40,947 nt of DNA, taken from Hydrogenophaga sp. GTDB taxonomy: Bacteria; Pseudomonadota; Gammaproteobacteria; Burkholderiales; Burkholderiaceae_C. How positions within the stretch are numbered: position 1 is the stretch's first letter; the number at the start of each line of letters is the position of its first letter. The translations under genes and the position numbers were made by a program. Under the pieces are notes generated by a model, which ran no database searches, was not told where the DNA came from, and was given only the letters and a program-made list of their open reading frames with translations. The stretch lies in assembly GCA_020048405.1 (NCBI GenBank), contig JAIFMP010000051.1, positions 1 through 40,947 of the forward strand. The letters run 5' to 3'. Of this stretch, positions 25,511-33,887 are shown in pieces.

Positions 25511-26692
25511 TCAGATCACCTCCAACTCGGCGTTGAGCGCGCCTGCGGCCTTGATGGCTTGCAAAATCGCCAACAGGTCTTGCGGCGTGGCGCCCAGCGC
25601 GTTCAGCGCTTTCACCACATCGGCCAGCTGGGCTCCGGCCTGCATCTGGATGAGTGCGCCAGGTTCCTGCTGAATTTTGATGTCGGTTTTTTCCGTTACC
25701 ACGGTCTGGCCACCCGCAAACGCATTGGGCTGGCTGATGACGGGAGTCGAGCTGATGCTGACCGACAAGCTGCCGTGCGCCACTGCCACCGGGCTGAGGG
25801 TGACTGCCTGATTGAGCACGATGGAGCCGGTGCGGGCGTTGACAATCACTCGGGCCATGGGCACGGTGGCCTCGATTTTCAAATCTTCCAGATCGGCCAG
25901 AAAGGACACCCGCTGGCTGGGATCTTGCGGCGCACGCACCTGCACGGTGCGACCGTCCAGTGCCTGGGCCACGCCGGGGCCTTTGGCTGTGTTGATGGCC
26001 TGGGCCACACGGCTGGCGGTGGCAAAGTCGGCACTGTTCAGGCCCAGGGTGATGCTGTCACCGGTTTGCAGCGGCGTGGGCACGGTGCGTTCCACCTGCG
26101 CACCACCGGGTACGCGACCCGCGCTGAGGTGGTTGATTTGCACTTTGCTGCCGCCGCCCGAGGCACCGGCGCCGCCGACGATCAGGCTGCCCTGGGCCAG
26201 GGCGTAGATTTCACCGTCCACACCCTTGAGCGGCGTGGTGATGAGCGTGCCACCGCGCAGCGACTTGGAGTTGCCAATGCTGGCCACGCTGACATCCACC
26301 AGTTGGCCCGGCTGAGCAAAAGCAGGCAACTGTGCTGTGACCAGCACCGCCGCCACGTTTTTCAACTGAGGGTTGATGCCCGCAGGCAGCGTGATGCCCA
26401 ACTGCTGCAGGTAGTTGGTCATGGCCTGCGATGTGTAGGGCATTTGGGTGGTTTGGTCGCCTGTGCCGTCGAGGCCCACCACCAAACCGTAGCCAGTCAG
26501 CTGGTTGGTGCGCACGCCCTGTACGGCGGCCACTTCCTTCAGGCGTGTGGCCTGAGCGTGTACTGGCAAAGCCAGACAGGCGAGCGCGCCGAGTGCCATC
26601 ACCCACCCAACCGCTCTGGCGGTGGATGCGCGCAACAAAGCCAGCCGGGGCACTGGGCCGCGGGCTGGCTGAGAGGTTGAGGATGAAAACAT
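25511..26692 (-). CDS. flgI: Flagellar P-ring protein FlgI
   Basis: FlgI, 393 residues, forms the P-ring around the rod in the peptidoglycan layer. An unusually long basic N-region precedes the signal peptide hydrophobic core, with likely cleavage after PVHA (about residue 46). Family stretches include RLKEVAAVQGVRTNQLTGYGLVVGL and the C-terminal PQDLLAILQAIKAAGAL. AAGGAG precedes the ATG at 26692. Its stop lies one base before the flgJ start. Intact. Confidence 0.96.
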   Translation of the reverse strand: MFSSSTSQPARGPVPRLALLRASTARAVGWVMALGALACLALPVHAQATRLKEVAAVQGVRTNQLTGYGLVVGLDGTGDQTTQMPYTSQAMTNYLQQLGITLPAGINPQLKNVAAVLVTAQLPAFAQPGQLVDVSVASIGNSKSLRGGTLITTPLKGVDGEIYALAQGSLIVGGAGASGGGSKVQINHLSAGRVPGGAQVERTVPTPLQTGDSITLGLNSADFATASRVAQAINTAKGPGVAQALDGRTVQVRAPQDPSQRVSFLADLEDLKIEATVPMARVIVNARTGSIVLNQAVTLSPVAVAHGSLSVSISSTPVISQPNAFAGGQTVVTEKTDIKIQQEPGALIQMQAGAQLADVVKALNALGATPQDLLAILQAIKAAGALNAELEVI

Positions 26693-26762
26693 ATCGGCAC
26701 TCCTTGTCGTTCACAGCGCCGTGCACGGGGTGCAACAGCCTGTTCGACAAGTTTGCCGATAA

Positions 26763-27485
26763 CTAAAACGGCAGAACGTTTAAAAAGAACCGTGAAAGCC
26801 AGCCTATTTGCTGTGCTTCCGCCTGCTGTCCTCGGCCGCGCGACTGGATGCGGGCATTGGCCACTTGGGTGGATGCCACCACATTGCCGGGGCGCACATG
26901 GCGGGGGTCCACCACACCCGAGAAGCGCAGCACGTCCACGTTGTGGTTCACGCCAATTTGTTTTTCGCCTACCACCACCAGGTGGCCGTTGGGCAGCACC
27001 TCCATGACGGTGCCGGTGATGGTGCCCGTGAAAGTTTGGTTGTTGGCCGTGTCGCCCGTGCCGGCAAACGTGTTGCTGCTCTCCGCGCCCGCCCCAAGCT
27101 TACCGAGAATGCTGCTGCCCGCCCCGAGCAAAGGCAGCGAAGTGATAGAGCTGTCAACCGCACCGGTTTTGCTCACGTTGGAGGTGGATTTTTGCGTGGC
27201 AGTGACCGACTCCACAATTTGTATGGTCAGGCTGTCGCCCACCATGCGCGCGCGGGGGTCCTCAAAACCGGGGCGGTAACTCGCGGCCTGGAACAGGCTG
27301 CCCGTGGCTGGGCGGGCCGCTGCCGCCTGCTGGCTCTGTTTGCGCCAGTCGATGGGCGGAGGCTCGGCCACATCGACCTCGGGCACCTGCTGCAACGACA
27401 CACACGCGCTGAGCGAGAGCACTGCTGCGCCCCACCCAGCCCACCGAGCCACGTGAAAAAGAGGGTTTAATTGTGTAGCTGACAT
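26763..27485 (-). CDS. flgH: Flagellar L-ring lipoprotein FlgH
   Basis: FlgH, 240 residues, forms the outer-membrane L-ring. The lipobox LSAC gives a lipidated cysteine at residue 28. Conserved parts include VGDSLTIQIVE and the C-terminal QQIGWLSRFFLNVLPF. The ribosome-binding site is weak, and the gene sits 41 bases after flgG. Length and motifs are normal. Confidence 0.95.
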   Translation of the reverse strand: MSATQLNPLFHVARWAGWGAAVLSLSACVSLQQVPEVDVAEPPPIDWRKQSQQAAAARPATGSLFQAASYRPGFEDPRARMVGDSLTIQIVESVTATQKSTSNVSKTGAVDSSITSLPLLGAGSSILGKLGAGAESSNTFAGTGDTANNQTFTGTITGTVMEVLPNGHLVVVGEKQIGVNHNVDVLRFSGVVDPRHVRPGNVVASTQVANARIQSRGRGQQAEAQQIGWLSRFFLNVLPF

Positions 27486-27526
27486 TTCAACACCATCAAG
27501 CGGTAGAGGTCAAAAATGTTTAAAAA

Positions 27527-28309
27527 TCAAAGCTGTCCCAGTTTGGCCAGCATCTGGTCCGAGGTCTGGATGGCTTTGGAATTCATCTCGTAAGCGCGCT
27601 GCGTCTGGATCATGGTCACCAGTTCCTGCACCACGTTCACGTTGGAGGTTTCCAGATAGCCCTGCATCACTGGCCCCATGCCGTTGGTACCGGGTGCCCC
27701 TGTGATGGGGTTGCCCGACGCAGCGGTTTCGGTGAACAGGTTTTGGCCGCGTGCTTCCAACCCGGCCGGGTTGATGAAGCTGGCCAGTTCGATCTGGCCC
27801 ACCACGGTAGGCGCTGCGCTGGTGCCCTGCACCACACTCACCTGGCCTTGGTTGTTGATGGTGACGCTGCGCGCATCGGCCGGAATGGTGATGCCACCCG
27901 CCAGCAGATAACCCCCGGAAGTGACCATTTGCCCCTGGGAGTTCACCTGGAACGCACCGTCACGGGTGTAGCCAATGGTGCCATCGGCCTGCTGGATCTG
28001 GAAGAAGCCGTCGCCATTCACTGCCAGGTCCAGGTTGTTTCCGCTTTGCTGCAAATTGCCTTGGCTGTAGTTGCGGCTGGTAGCCACGGTGCGCACGCCC
28101 AGGCCCAGTTGCAGGCCTGTGGGCAACTCGGTTTGCTCAGTGCTGGCCGCGCCCACCTGGCGCAGGTTTTGGTAGATCAGGTCTTCAAACACGGCCGTGC
28201 CGCGCTTGAAACCGCTGGTGGACACGTTGGCCAGGTTATGGGAAATCACGTCCAGCTGGGTTTGCTGGGCTTGCATACCTGTTTTGGCGACCCAGAGTGA
28301 GTTGATCAT
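27527..28309 (-). CDS. flgG: Flagellar distal rod protein FlgG
   Basis: FlgG, 260 residues, forms the distal rod. The N-terminal rod motif is [19 protein letters not shown]. The FlgG-specific inserted stretch and the [20 protein letters not shown] core are present, as is the C-terminal [34 protein letters not shown]. It is intact and lies 21 bases after flgF. Confidence 0.97.
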   Translation of the reverse strand: MINSLWVAKTGMQAQQTQLDVISHNLANVSTSGFKRGTAVFEDLIYQNLRQVGAASTEQTELPTGLQLGLGVRTVATSRNYSQGNLQQSGNNLDLAVNGDGFFQIQQADGTIGYTRDGAFQVNSQGQMVTSGGYLLAGGITIPADARSVTINNQGQVSVVQGTSAAPTVVGQIELASFINPAGLEARGQNLFTETAASGNPITGAPGTNGMGPVMQGYLETSNVNVVQELVTMIQTQRAYEMNSKAIQTSDQMLAKLGQL

Positions 28310-28330
28310 GGTGCGACTCTCTTTCAGCTA

Positions 28331-29068
28331 TCAGTTCATGCCCAGCAATTGGCTGGCGGTCTGGTCATTCTTTTCGGCGGTTTGCAGCAACTTCATCTGC
28401 TGCTCAAACTGGCGGGCGACCTGGATCATTCCCACCATGGCTTCGATGGGGTTCACGTTGGACCCCTCCAATGCGGCGTCTTGCAAACGGGCGTTGGGGT
28501 CAGCAGCCAGGGGTTCGCCCGCTGCGCCGCGAAAGTAACCGTCGTCCCCGCGCTGGAGGCGCTGCTCGGGCGTGGGCGTGACCATTTTCAATCGGCCCAC
28601 CACGGTCACAGGCTCGTTGCCCACCTTGGCCGACACGGTGCCGTCAGCCCCGATTTGCACTTTGGCCCGCTCAGGCACGGCAATGGGAGCACCGCCTGCG
28701 TCGAGCATGGGAAGACCTTGGGGGTTGACCAGTGTTCCATCCTGGCGCACTTCCAGCGCACCGGCACGGGTGTAGGCCTCGGTGCCGTCTAGCGCCTGCA
28801 GAGCAAAGTAGGCGTTGTCGCGTGCGGCCACGTCCAGATTGCGCCCGGTTTGGGTGATGGGGCCAGCCTTGTCGAGATGGCCAGCGGTGGCGTCAAGGGC
28901 AAACACGCGGGTGGCAGCCCCGGAGCCATTCAAGGGCACCGAGCGGTGGGTAGACAACTCGGCCCGAAAACCGGGCGTGGACACGTTGGCCAGGTTGTGC
29001 GAAAGCGCATGCTGGCGTGCCATGGCCGCGTTCGCACCCGATGCGGCGGTGTAAATGATGTGGTCCAT
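28331..29068 (-). CDS. flgF: Flagellar proximal rod protein FlgF
   Basis: FlgF, 245 residues, is a proximal rod component. It has the N-terminal motif [15 protein letters not shown] and the C-terminal SNVNPIEAMVGMIQVARQFEQQMKLL. A GAAGGG ribosome-binding site lies upstream of the ATG at 29068. The central part (GRNLDVAARDNAYFALQALDGTEAYTRAG) matches the family. Intact, 38 bases after flgE. Confidence 0.96.
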   Translation of the reverse strand: MDHIIYTAASGANAAMARQHALSHNLANVSTPGFRAELSTHRSVPLNGSGAATRVFALDATAGHLDKAGPITQTGRNLDVAARDNAYFALQALDGTEAYTRAGALEVRQDGTLVNPQGLPMLDAGGAPIAVPERAKVQIGADGTVSAKVGNEPVTVVGRLKMVTPTPEQRLQRGDDGYFRGAAGEPLAADPNARLQDAALEGSNVNPIEAMVGMIQVARQFEQQMKLLQTAEKNDQTASQLLGMN

Positions 29069-29106
29069 GGTGCTTCAGCCCTTCGCTTGAACGTTTGCCT
29101 GGCAGA

Positions 29107-30459
29107 TCAGCGCAGGTTGACCAACGTGGTCAACACCTGGTCTTGGGTCTTGATGGTCTGGGCGTTGGCCTGGTAGGAACGCTGCGCCACGATCATGTTC
29201 ACGAGTTCGGCTGTGAGGTCTACGTTGGATTCTTCCAGAGAACTTTCCCTTACCTGCCCGAACCGGCCTGTCTGGGGTTGACCTTCGATTGGGTTCCCCG
29301 ATTCGGATGTCTCTCCCCAATAACCGCCGTTGATAGGGTTCAGTCCCTGTACGTTGCGGAACCGTGACAAGGCGATCTGCCCGACCTCCTGGGTTGTGCC
29401 GTTGGAGTAACGGGCCGACACGATGCCGTCTTCACTGGTGCTGATCGAGGTCAGTTCACCGGCTGAATAGCCGTCCTGGTTAACGTCAAACACTGAAAAG
29501 CCCGAACCAAACTGGGACAGCGTCCATGCATCAGGCCCGTTGCCGTACTGGATTTCCAGCGTCATATCTGCCGTAGGTGCCACGGCCGGTGCCGTGGCAG
29601 CCGGAATAGTGATGGACAGGGGTGCGTAACCATTGACGGGGTATCCGGCCTTGAACGGCACGGCGGGCGGTGCAGGCGCAGGGGTTTCGTCGGCAGCGTT
29701 GAACTCGATCGTCTGCCCGAAAGCAGCGTTTTTGCCGTCAAGGCTCACCAGTTGCTCCCACTCGTTGGGGCCGGTTTTGACGTAATACATGGTCACAGGA
29801 ACGGCGTTGCCCAACTCGTCGTAGGCGTTGACGGTGGTGCCGTATTTTTTGTGTTCGTCCCGAATCAACGTGGCGGCTGACGGCGTTGTCGACGGAGTAG
29901 GCAGGGGAATGGGTGTCGCCACTGTGGCGGGAGGAATGATTTCGGTCAGCACCGGAGCAGATGAATCCAAGTTGGCGGTTGCGGTGATGACGGTGGTGGG
30001 TTGCGCCTCGATCAAGCCTCCCGTGGGCAATTGCAGCGGCTTGGTGGCTCCCGTCACGATCACGCCACCCGGCACATCGGGCGTGTACCCGTGCAACTTG
30101 GCACCGGCGTTGGTCACGATGAATCCCTCTGAGTCCAGCTTGAATTCACCGTTGCGAGTGTAGGCAGTGGATCCATCGGTCAGCGCCACCTTGAAAAAGC
30201 CGTCCCCGTTGACTGCCATGTCCAAGCTGTTACCTGTGTTTTTGATGTTGCCCTGCGAAAACTGCTGGGACACGGTGGCCACGCTCACGCCAATGCCCCC
30301 GTTGCTGCCGCCTGCCGCGCCCAGAGAGCTCGCATACAACTCGGCAAATTCCGCCCGCCCGGCTTTCATGCCGGTGGTGTTGGCATTGGCGATGTTGTGA
30401 CCGATCACGTCGAGGTTTTTGGCCGATGCGTTCAAGCCAGAGAGGCCGGTTCTGGGAAT
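29107..30459 (-). CDS. flgE: Flagellar hook protein FlgE, start codon not resolvable
   Basis: FlgE builds the hook. Conserved sequence begins at TGLSGLNASAKNLDVIGHNIANANTTGMK, with T at 30450, and ends SNVDLTAELVNMIVAQRSYQANAQTIKTQDQVL. The N-terminus is odd. Between the flgD stop (30497) and the conserved block there is no ribosome-binding site and no ATG, GTG or TTG in frame. The usual start of the form M-x-F-Q just before TGLSGL is not there. The in-frame options are a rare ATT at 30459, a CTG at 30495, or an ATG at 30540 inside flgD, which would add a 30-residue extension. A short loss spanning the true start and its ribosome-binding site would explain this, as in ilvA, flgJ and flgL. The rest is intact, about 450 residues. 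Confidence 0.88.
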   Translation of the reverse strand: MPRTGLSGLNASAKNLDVIGHNIANANTTGMKAGRAEFAELYASSLGAAGGSNGGIGVSVATVSQQFSQGNIKNTGNSLDMAVNGDGFFKVALTDGSTAYTRNGEFKLDSEGFIVTNAGAKLHGYTPDVPGGVIVTGATKPLQLPTGGLIEAQPTTVITATANLDSSAPVLTEIIPPATVATPIPLPTPSTTPSAATLIRDEHKKYGTTVNAYDELGNAVPVTMYYVKTGPNEWEQLVSLDGKNAAFGQTIEFNAADETPAPAPPAVPFKAGYPVNGYAPLSITIPAATAPAVAPTADMTLEIQYGNGPDAWTLSQFGSGFSVFDVNQDGYSAGELTSISTSEDGIVSARYSNGTTQEVGQIALSRFRNVQGLNPINGGYWGETSESGNPIEGQPQTGRFGQVRESSLEESNVDLTAELVNMIVAQRSYQANAQTIKTQDQVLTTLVNLR

Positions 30460-30496
30460 GTGTATGGGGTGGTGTGCTGGGGGATAGGGACGCAGT

Positions 30497-31153
30497 TCAG
30501 CGGTAGCCCAGCACCTTGTCGTAACCAAAGCTGCTTCCATCGCTGCCCGTCAGCTTCAAAGCTCCGTTTTGCATGCTCACGGCAGCGATGGGCATCAAGC
30601 TGATGGTTTTGGCGGCCACGGCAGACGGCCCCGCTTTGGCAGCAACAGCGAAGCTACCGACGGCAGCGGGGTCCACGCCGACAAGAGGAACCTCGAAAAA
30701 CTGCTGTCCGGCCTCCATTGCGCCGAGTTTTGCGGTGCCCAGAACCTGACCGGCTTTGCCCAGAACGGTCACTTCGACGTTGTCGGCTTTGCTGGGCAAT
30801 TCGAAACCGCCGTACGCCTTTTCTTCCTGCACCACTGGGGTCGTGCCTTCGACAAGCGCCGTGCGCCCAATCAGGGAGACCCCCTGCATGGCCTGCAAGC
30901 TGCCGAACTGGGTGGCCATGTCGCTCATGGTTTTGTTCAGCTGCTGGATGCCGCTGACCGTGTTGATTTGAGCCATCTGACTGGTCATCTGTGCGTTGTC
31001 CATCGGGTTCAATGGATCCTGGTTGTTCAGTTGCGCTACCAGCATCTTCATGAACTTGTCTTGTTCGGCCTGCGGGTCGGCGCTCTTCGCCGTGGCAGTG
31101 CCTGATGCGTTGTAAGCATCGATCTGGGACGAGGTAAGTGCGTTGGCAAACAT
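30497..31153 (-). CDS. flgD: Flagellar hook assembly (capping) protein FlgD
   Basis: FlgD, 218 residues, caps the growing hook and scaffolds FlgE. The N-terminal signature is QDKFMKMLVAQLNNQDPLNPMDNAQMTSQMAQIN. A FlgD tudor/Ig-like region follows. AAGGAC precedes the ATG at 31153. Intact, with a normal length. Confidence 0.95.
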   Translation of the reverse strand: MFANALTSSQIDAYNASGTATAKSADPQAEQDKFMKMLVAQLNNQDPLNPMDNAQMTSQMAQINTVSGIQQLNKTMSDMATQFGSLQAMQGVSLIGRTALVEGTTPVVQEEKAYGGFELPSKADNVEVTVLGKAGQVLGTAKLGAMEAGQQFFEVPLVGVDPAAVGSFAVAAKAGPSAVAAKTISLMPIAAVSMQNGALKLTGSDGSSFGYDKVLGYR

Positions 31154-31185
31154 GGTGTTGTCCTTGGTTCAATGCAATAGAGGAC

Positions 31186-31590
31186 TCACTGGCCCATTTG
31201 CAGGGTTTTCAGCATCAACGACTTGGCGGTGTTCATCACCTCCACGTTGTTCTGGTACGAGCGACTGGCCGAAATCATGTTGACCATTTCTTCCACCGGG
31301 TTCACGTTGGAGTGGGTCACATAACCTTCCGCATCGGCGCTCGGGTGGTGCGGTTCATGGGTGCGGCGGGCGGGAGCATCGCTCTCCGATATCTGGCGCA
31401 CCTTGACACCGGCAGTACCCGGGTCATTGCCCGGCAGGGTCTGGAACAGTACCTGACGCGCCTTGTAGGCCTTGCCGTCCGGACCAGCCACAGCGTCAGC
31501 GTTGGCCAGGTTGCTGGCCACCACGTTCAGGCGCTGGGCTTGCGCGCTGACCGCGCTGCCTGAAACCCCGAGGATGTTGAACATGGACAT
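31186..31590 (-). CDS. flgC: Flagellar basal-body rod protein FlgC
   Basis: FlgC, 134 residues, is a proximal rod component. The N-terminal motif is RLNVVASNLANADAVAGPDGKAYKARQVLFQ. The C-terminal motif is SNVNPVEEMVNMISASRSYQNNVEVMNTAKSL. AGGAG precedes the ATG at 31590, and a second ATG follows two codons later. Intact. Confidence 0.97.
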   Translation of the reverse strand: MSMFNILGVSGSAVSAQAQRLNVVASNLANADAVAGPDGKAYKARQVLFQTLPGNDPGTAGVKVRQISESDAPARRTHEPHHPSADAEGYVTHSNVNPVEEMVNMISASRSYQNNVEVMNTAKSLMLKTLQMGQ

Positions 31591-31617
31591 GGTGTGTCTC
31601 CTGTGTGCTCAATCGGC

Positions 31618-32022
31618 TCACTGACCGGTGATGGCACTGAGCATGGTTTTCACATGCCCGTTGATGAAGCGCAGCGTCGATTCATAGCGAATCGCGTTGT
31701 CGGTGAAATTGGCACGCTGTTGGTCCAGGTCAACGCTGTTGCCGTCGAGGCTGGGTTGGGTTTGCACGGTGTAGGCCAATGGGCTGCCAATCAGGCCGTC
31801 CGTGCTGGTCACAGCCAAGTGGCGACTGTTGGACTGACCAAGGGTCAAGCCGGTCTGGCCAGACATGGCGTTTTGCAAAGCGGCACCAAAGTCGATGTCA
31901 CGGGCGACGTAACCAGGGGTGTCAACGTTGGCGATGTTGCTGGCCAACACCTGCTGGCGAGCCGACCGCAACTGCAGCGAGCTGGAAAACGTGTCCAGTC
32001 TGCTGGTGAGCTGTTCAAGCAT
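31618..32022 (-). CDS. flgB: Flagellar basal-body rod protein FlgB
   Basis: FlgB, 134 residues, is a proximal rod component and the first gene of the flgBCDEFGHIJKL operon. The rod motif is RQQVLASNIANVDTPGYVARDIDF. The open frame extends upstream to 32265, but the family start is the ATG at 32022, which has AGGAG five bases before it. It is divergent from flgA, with about 200 bases between the starts. Confidence 0.95.
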   Translation of the reverse strand: MLEQLTSRLDTFSSSLQLRSARQQVLASNIANVDTPGYVARDIDFGAALQNAMSGQTGLTLGQSNSRHLAVTSTDGLIGSPLAYTVQTQPSLDGNSVDLDQQRANFTDNAIRYESTLRFINGHVKTMLSAITGQ

Positions 32023-32222
32023 GTGGGGCTCCTGTGGTCGGCGTTGGCATGGCGGATGTGGCTCCAGAGGGCAGCGCCTGAACCCTGTGGTGGACGAATT
32101 ATGGAAATCTTGAGACTTTTCGATCCATTGAAAAGCGCCCGGAAAACCCGCCATATCTCGCCCCAAACCGGCTCCGGCAAACCTACAGTCACGGGGTTCA
32201 AAAAGCACTGTCAGGAGCAGCC
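32023..32222. promoter_or_regulatory. flgB-flgA divergent control region with an inverted repeat
   Basis: This 200-base region must hold the promoters of both flagellar transcripts. It contains the inverted repeat CTTTTC-N8-GAAAAG at 32116-32121 and 32130-32135, a candidate regulator site. I found no clear sigma-54 site and no clear sigma-28 box. FlgA has a good ribosome-binding site, CAGGAG, just before its ATG. Confidence 0.4.
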
Positions 32223-32954
32223 ATGTCACCCACCACACCCCGCCATACGTTGAAGCTGCTGGCATGCTCTATCGCTTGTCTCAGCGTCTTTGGCACGGCA
32301 ACCGCCCAGAGCTCCGACGACCTGGGTCACTTTGCAGGACAGTGGATCAACCAGGCGCTGGACGGCCAAATGTCCAGCCAAGGGCCACAACCCCTGCGGC
32401 CTGACATTCAGATTGGGCGACTTGACCCCCGATTGCAGCTGGCGCCCTGCGCCCGCATTGAGCCTTACCTGCCCAAGGGAACCCAACTGTGGGGCCGGTC
32501 ACGCGTGGGCCTCAAGTGCCTGGAGGGGCCCGTGGCCTGGAACGTATTTTTGCCCGTTACCGTCAAAGCGTGGGGGCCTGCCTGGGTGCTGAAGAAAAGC
32601 GTGGCAGCCAATACCGTTCTGACAGCAGACGATGCAGAGTTGGTTGCCGAGGTGGATTGGGCTGACAACCGCTCGCCCATCGTGGCATTGCCTGAACACT
32701 GGGTGGGCATGCAAGCGGCGTTCACGCTACTGCCCGGTCAGGCTCTGCGACAGAATGCCATCCGTGCTCCGCAGGTTTTTGCCGTGGGCAGTCAGGTCAG
32801 GGTTTCCACTGCAGGTGTTGGCTTTGAAATGTCTGCGACCGGTCAGGCCCTCACCAGCGGACAGATCGGACAACCCGCAAGGGTCAAACTGGCCAACGGC
32901 AAAGTGGTTTCCGGCCCGGTGAACAAACAAGGCGTGGTCGAAATCATGCTCTGA
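32223..32954 (+). CDS. flgA: Flagellar P-ring assembly chaperone FlgA
   Basis: FlgA, 243 residues, is a periplasmic chaperone for FlgI. A signal peptide is visible (hydrophobic residues about 10-28, cleavage near ATAQ). The C-terminal SAF-like domain carries VAANTVLTADDAELVAEVDW and QPARVKLANGKVVSGPVNKQGVVEIML. The ribosome-binding site CAGGAG lies five bases upstream of the ATG. It is divergent from flgB and upstream of flgM-flgN. Confidence 0.94.
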   Translation: MSPTTPRHTLKLLACSIACLSVFGTATAQSSDDLGHFAGQWINQALDGQMSSQGPQPLRPDIQIGRLDPRLQLAPCARIEPYLPKGTQLWGRSRVGLKCLEGPVAWNVFLPVTVKAWGPAWVLKKSVAANTVLTADDAELVAEVDWADNRSPIVALPEHWVGMQAAFTLLPGQALRQNAIRAPQVFAVGSQVRVSTAGVGFEMSATGQALTSGQIGQPARVKLANGKVVSGPVNKQGVVEIML

Positions 32955-33035
32955 AGCCGCGCCCGCATGATCGCCCGGTGCAACCGAATGGGCGGCACCC
33001 ATCCAACACGGCCCATCAAAAAACCAAAAAAAGGT

Positions 33036-33062
33036 TAAAGTCCGGCAAACCACCGCCGATAG
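33036..33062 (+). promoter_or_regulatory. Sigma-28 (FliA) promoter of flgM
   Basis: TAAA at 33036-33039 and GCCGATAG at 33055-33062 are separated by exactly 15 bases. This matches the sigma-28 consensus TAAA-N15-GCCGATAA at all but one position. It lies 39 bases before the flgM start, so flgM (and probably flgN) is a late flagellar gene here. Expression from it would feed back through FlgM on FliA. Confidence 0.85.
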
Positions 33063-33100
33063 TCTTTCCACAAAGTCCTTTTTTGGGACCGGAGAGCGCC

Positions 33101-33439
33101 ATGAAACTTGATCTGATGTCCGAAATCCAAACCGGTGCAGCTGCTGCCGGTGCGGCCAAACCTGCGGAACGCCCAGCCACAACGGCAACGGGTGGTGGTC
33201 GGTCTGTTGGCAAGTCTCAAGGCACAGGCTCTCCTGCAGCCAACGGCGTGACTGTGACGCTGTCCCCCCAGAGCCAAACGCTGGGTATACAGGGCGCAAG
33301 CACTGACACATTTGACAGCGGCAAAGTCGAATCCATCAAAGCCGCCATCGCAAATGGCAGCTTTCAGGTCAACGCCGAGGCCATAGCCGACAAGCTCCTT
33401 TCCAACGCCAGCGAAATGCTCAGTGCATCGCGTCGCTGA
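33101..33439 (+). CDS. flgM: Anti-sigma-28 factor FlgM
   Basis: FlgM, 112 residues, binds and inhibits the flagellar sigma factor FliA until it is exported through the finished hook. The C-terminal sigma-binding region is conserved: ESIKAAIANGSFQVNAEAIADKLLSNASEML. The N-terminal half is low-complexity Ala/Gly/Thr, as expected for an unstructured export region. The start at 33101 has GGAG six bases upstream. An open frame to 32978 is not the start because it passes through the sigma-28 promoter. Confidence 0.94.
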   Translation: MKLDLMSEIQTGAAAAGAAKPAERPATTATGGGRSVGKSQGTGSPAANGVTVTLSPQSQTLGIQGASTDTFDSGKVESIKAAIANGSFQVNAEAIADKLLSNASEMLSASRR

Positions 33440-33511
33440 TGGGCGCATGAACAGATCGGTTCGGATCCTCAGCTCAAACACCAGCCGTTTCCGGAACAGG
33501 GGCGTGGCATT

Positions 33512-33871
33512 GTGACCACGCCTTCTGCTTTTTTGGCTGACCTTTCAGCGCTGCTAGACGGTATTGAGGCAGCTTTGCTGGCTCAAGCACCCGACGAGGT
33601 GCAAGCCAAGTGCGAATTGCTGCAGCAAACCATGCTCGCGCGTACCCGTTCCCCAGAAAAAGACGATTGGTCGTCGACTGAAGACCAATCGACGGCCAAT
33701 GTGATCACGCACCGCCTGTCGGTACTGAAACAAACCCTTCTCCAGCAAGGCGCTTCCGCAGAACGCGCCCTGGCCACGCTGCTGCCCGAGCGCGCAGTGG
33801 GCTCTTATGGCACCAAATCTGGTTTTAGCACCGCTGCACGCGGGCCCAGCCCCAAGTCGTACCAGGCCTGA
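33512..33871 (+). CDS. flgN: Flagellar export chaperone FlgN
   Basis: A 119-residue helical protein in the position of FlgN, chaperone for FlgK and FlgL. The helical N-terminal part (LADLSALLDGIEAALLAQAPDEVQAKCELLQQTM) and the conserved late leucine-rich helix (VLKQTLLQQGASAERALATLLP) match the family. The C-terminus (YGTKSGFSTAARGPSPKSYQA) resembles other betaproteobacterial FlgN proteins. The start is GTG 33512. It lies 72 bases after flgM on the same strand and probably shares its promoter. Confidence 0.85.
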   Translation: MTTPSAFLADLSALLDGIEAALLAQAPDEVQAKCELLQQTMLARTRSPEKDDWSSTEDQSTANVITHRLSVLKQTLLQQGASAERALATLLPERAVGSYGTKSGFSTAARGPSPKSYQA

Positions 33872-33887
33872 AACAACTGCCCGATCT

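Noticed and set aside
32978-33100. Longer FlgM starting at 32978
   Set aside because: The extension runs through the sigma-28 promoter, and the ATG at 33101 has a proper ribosome-binding site.
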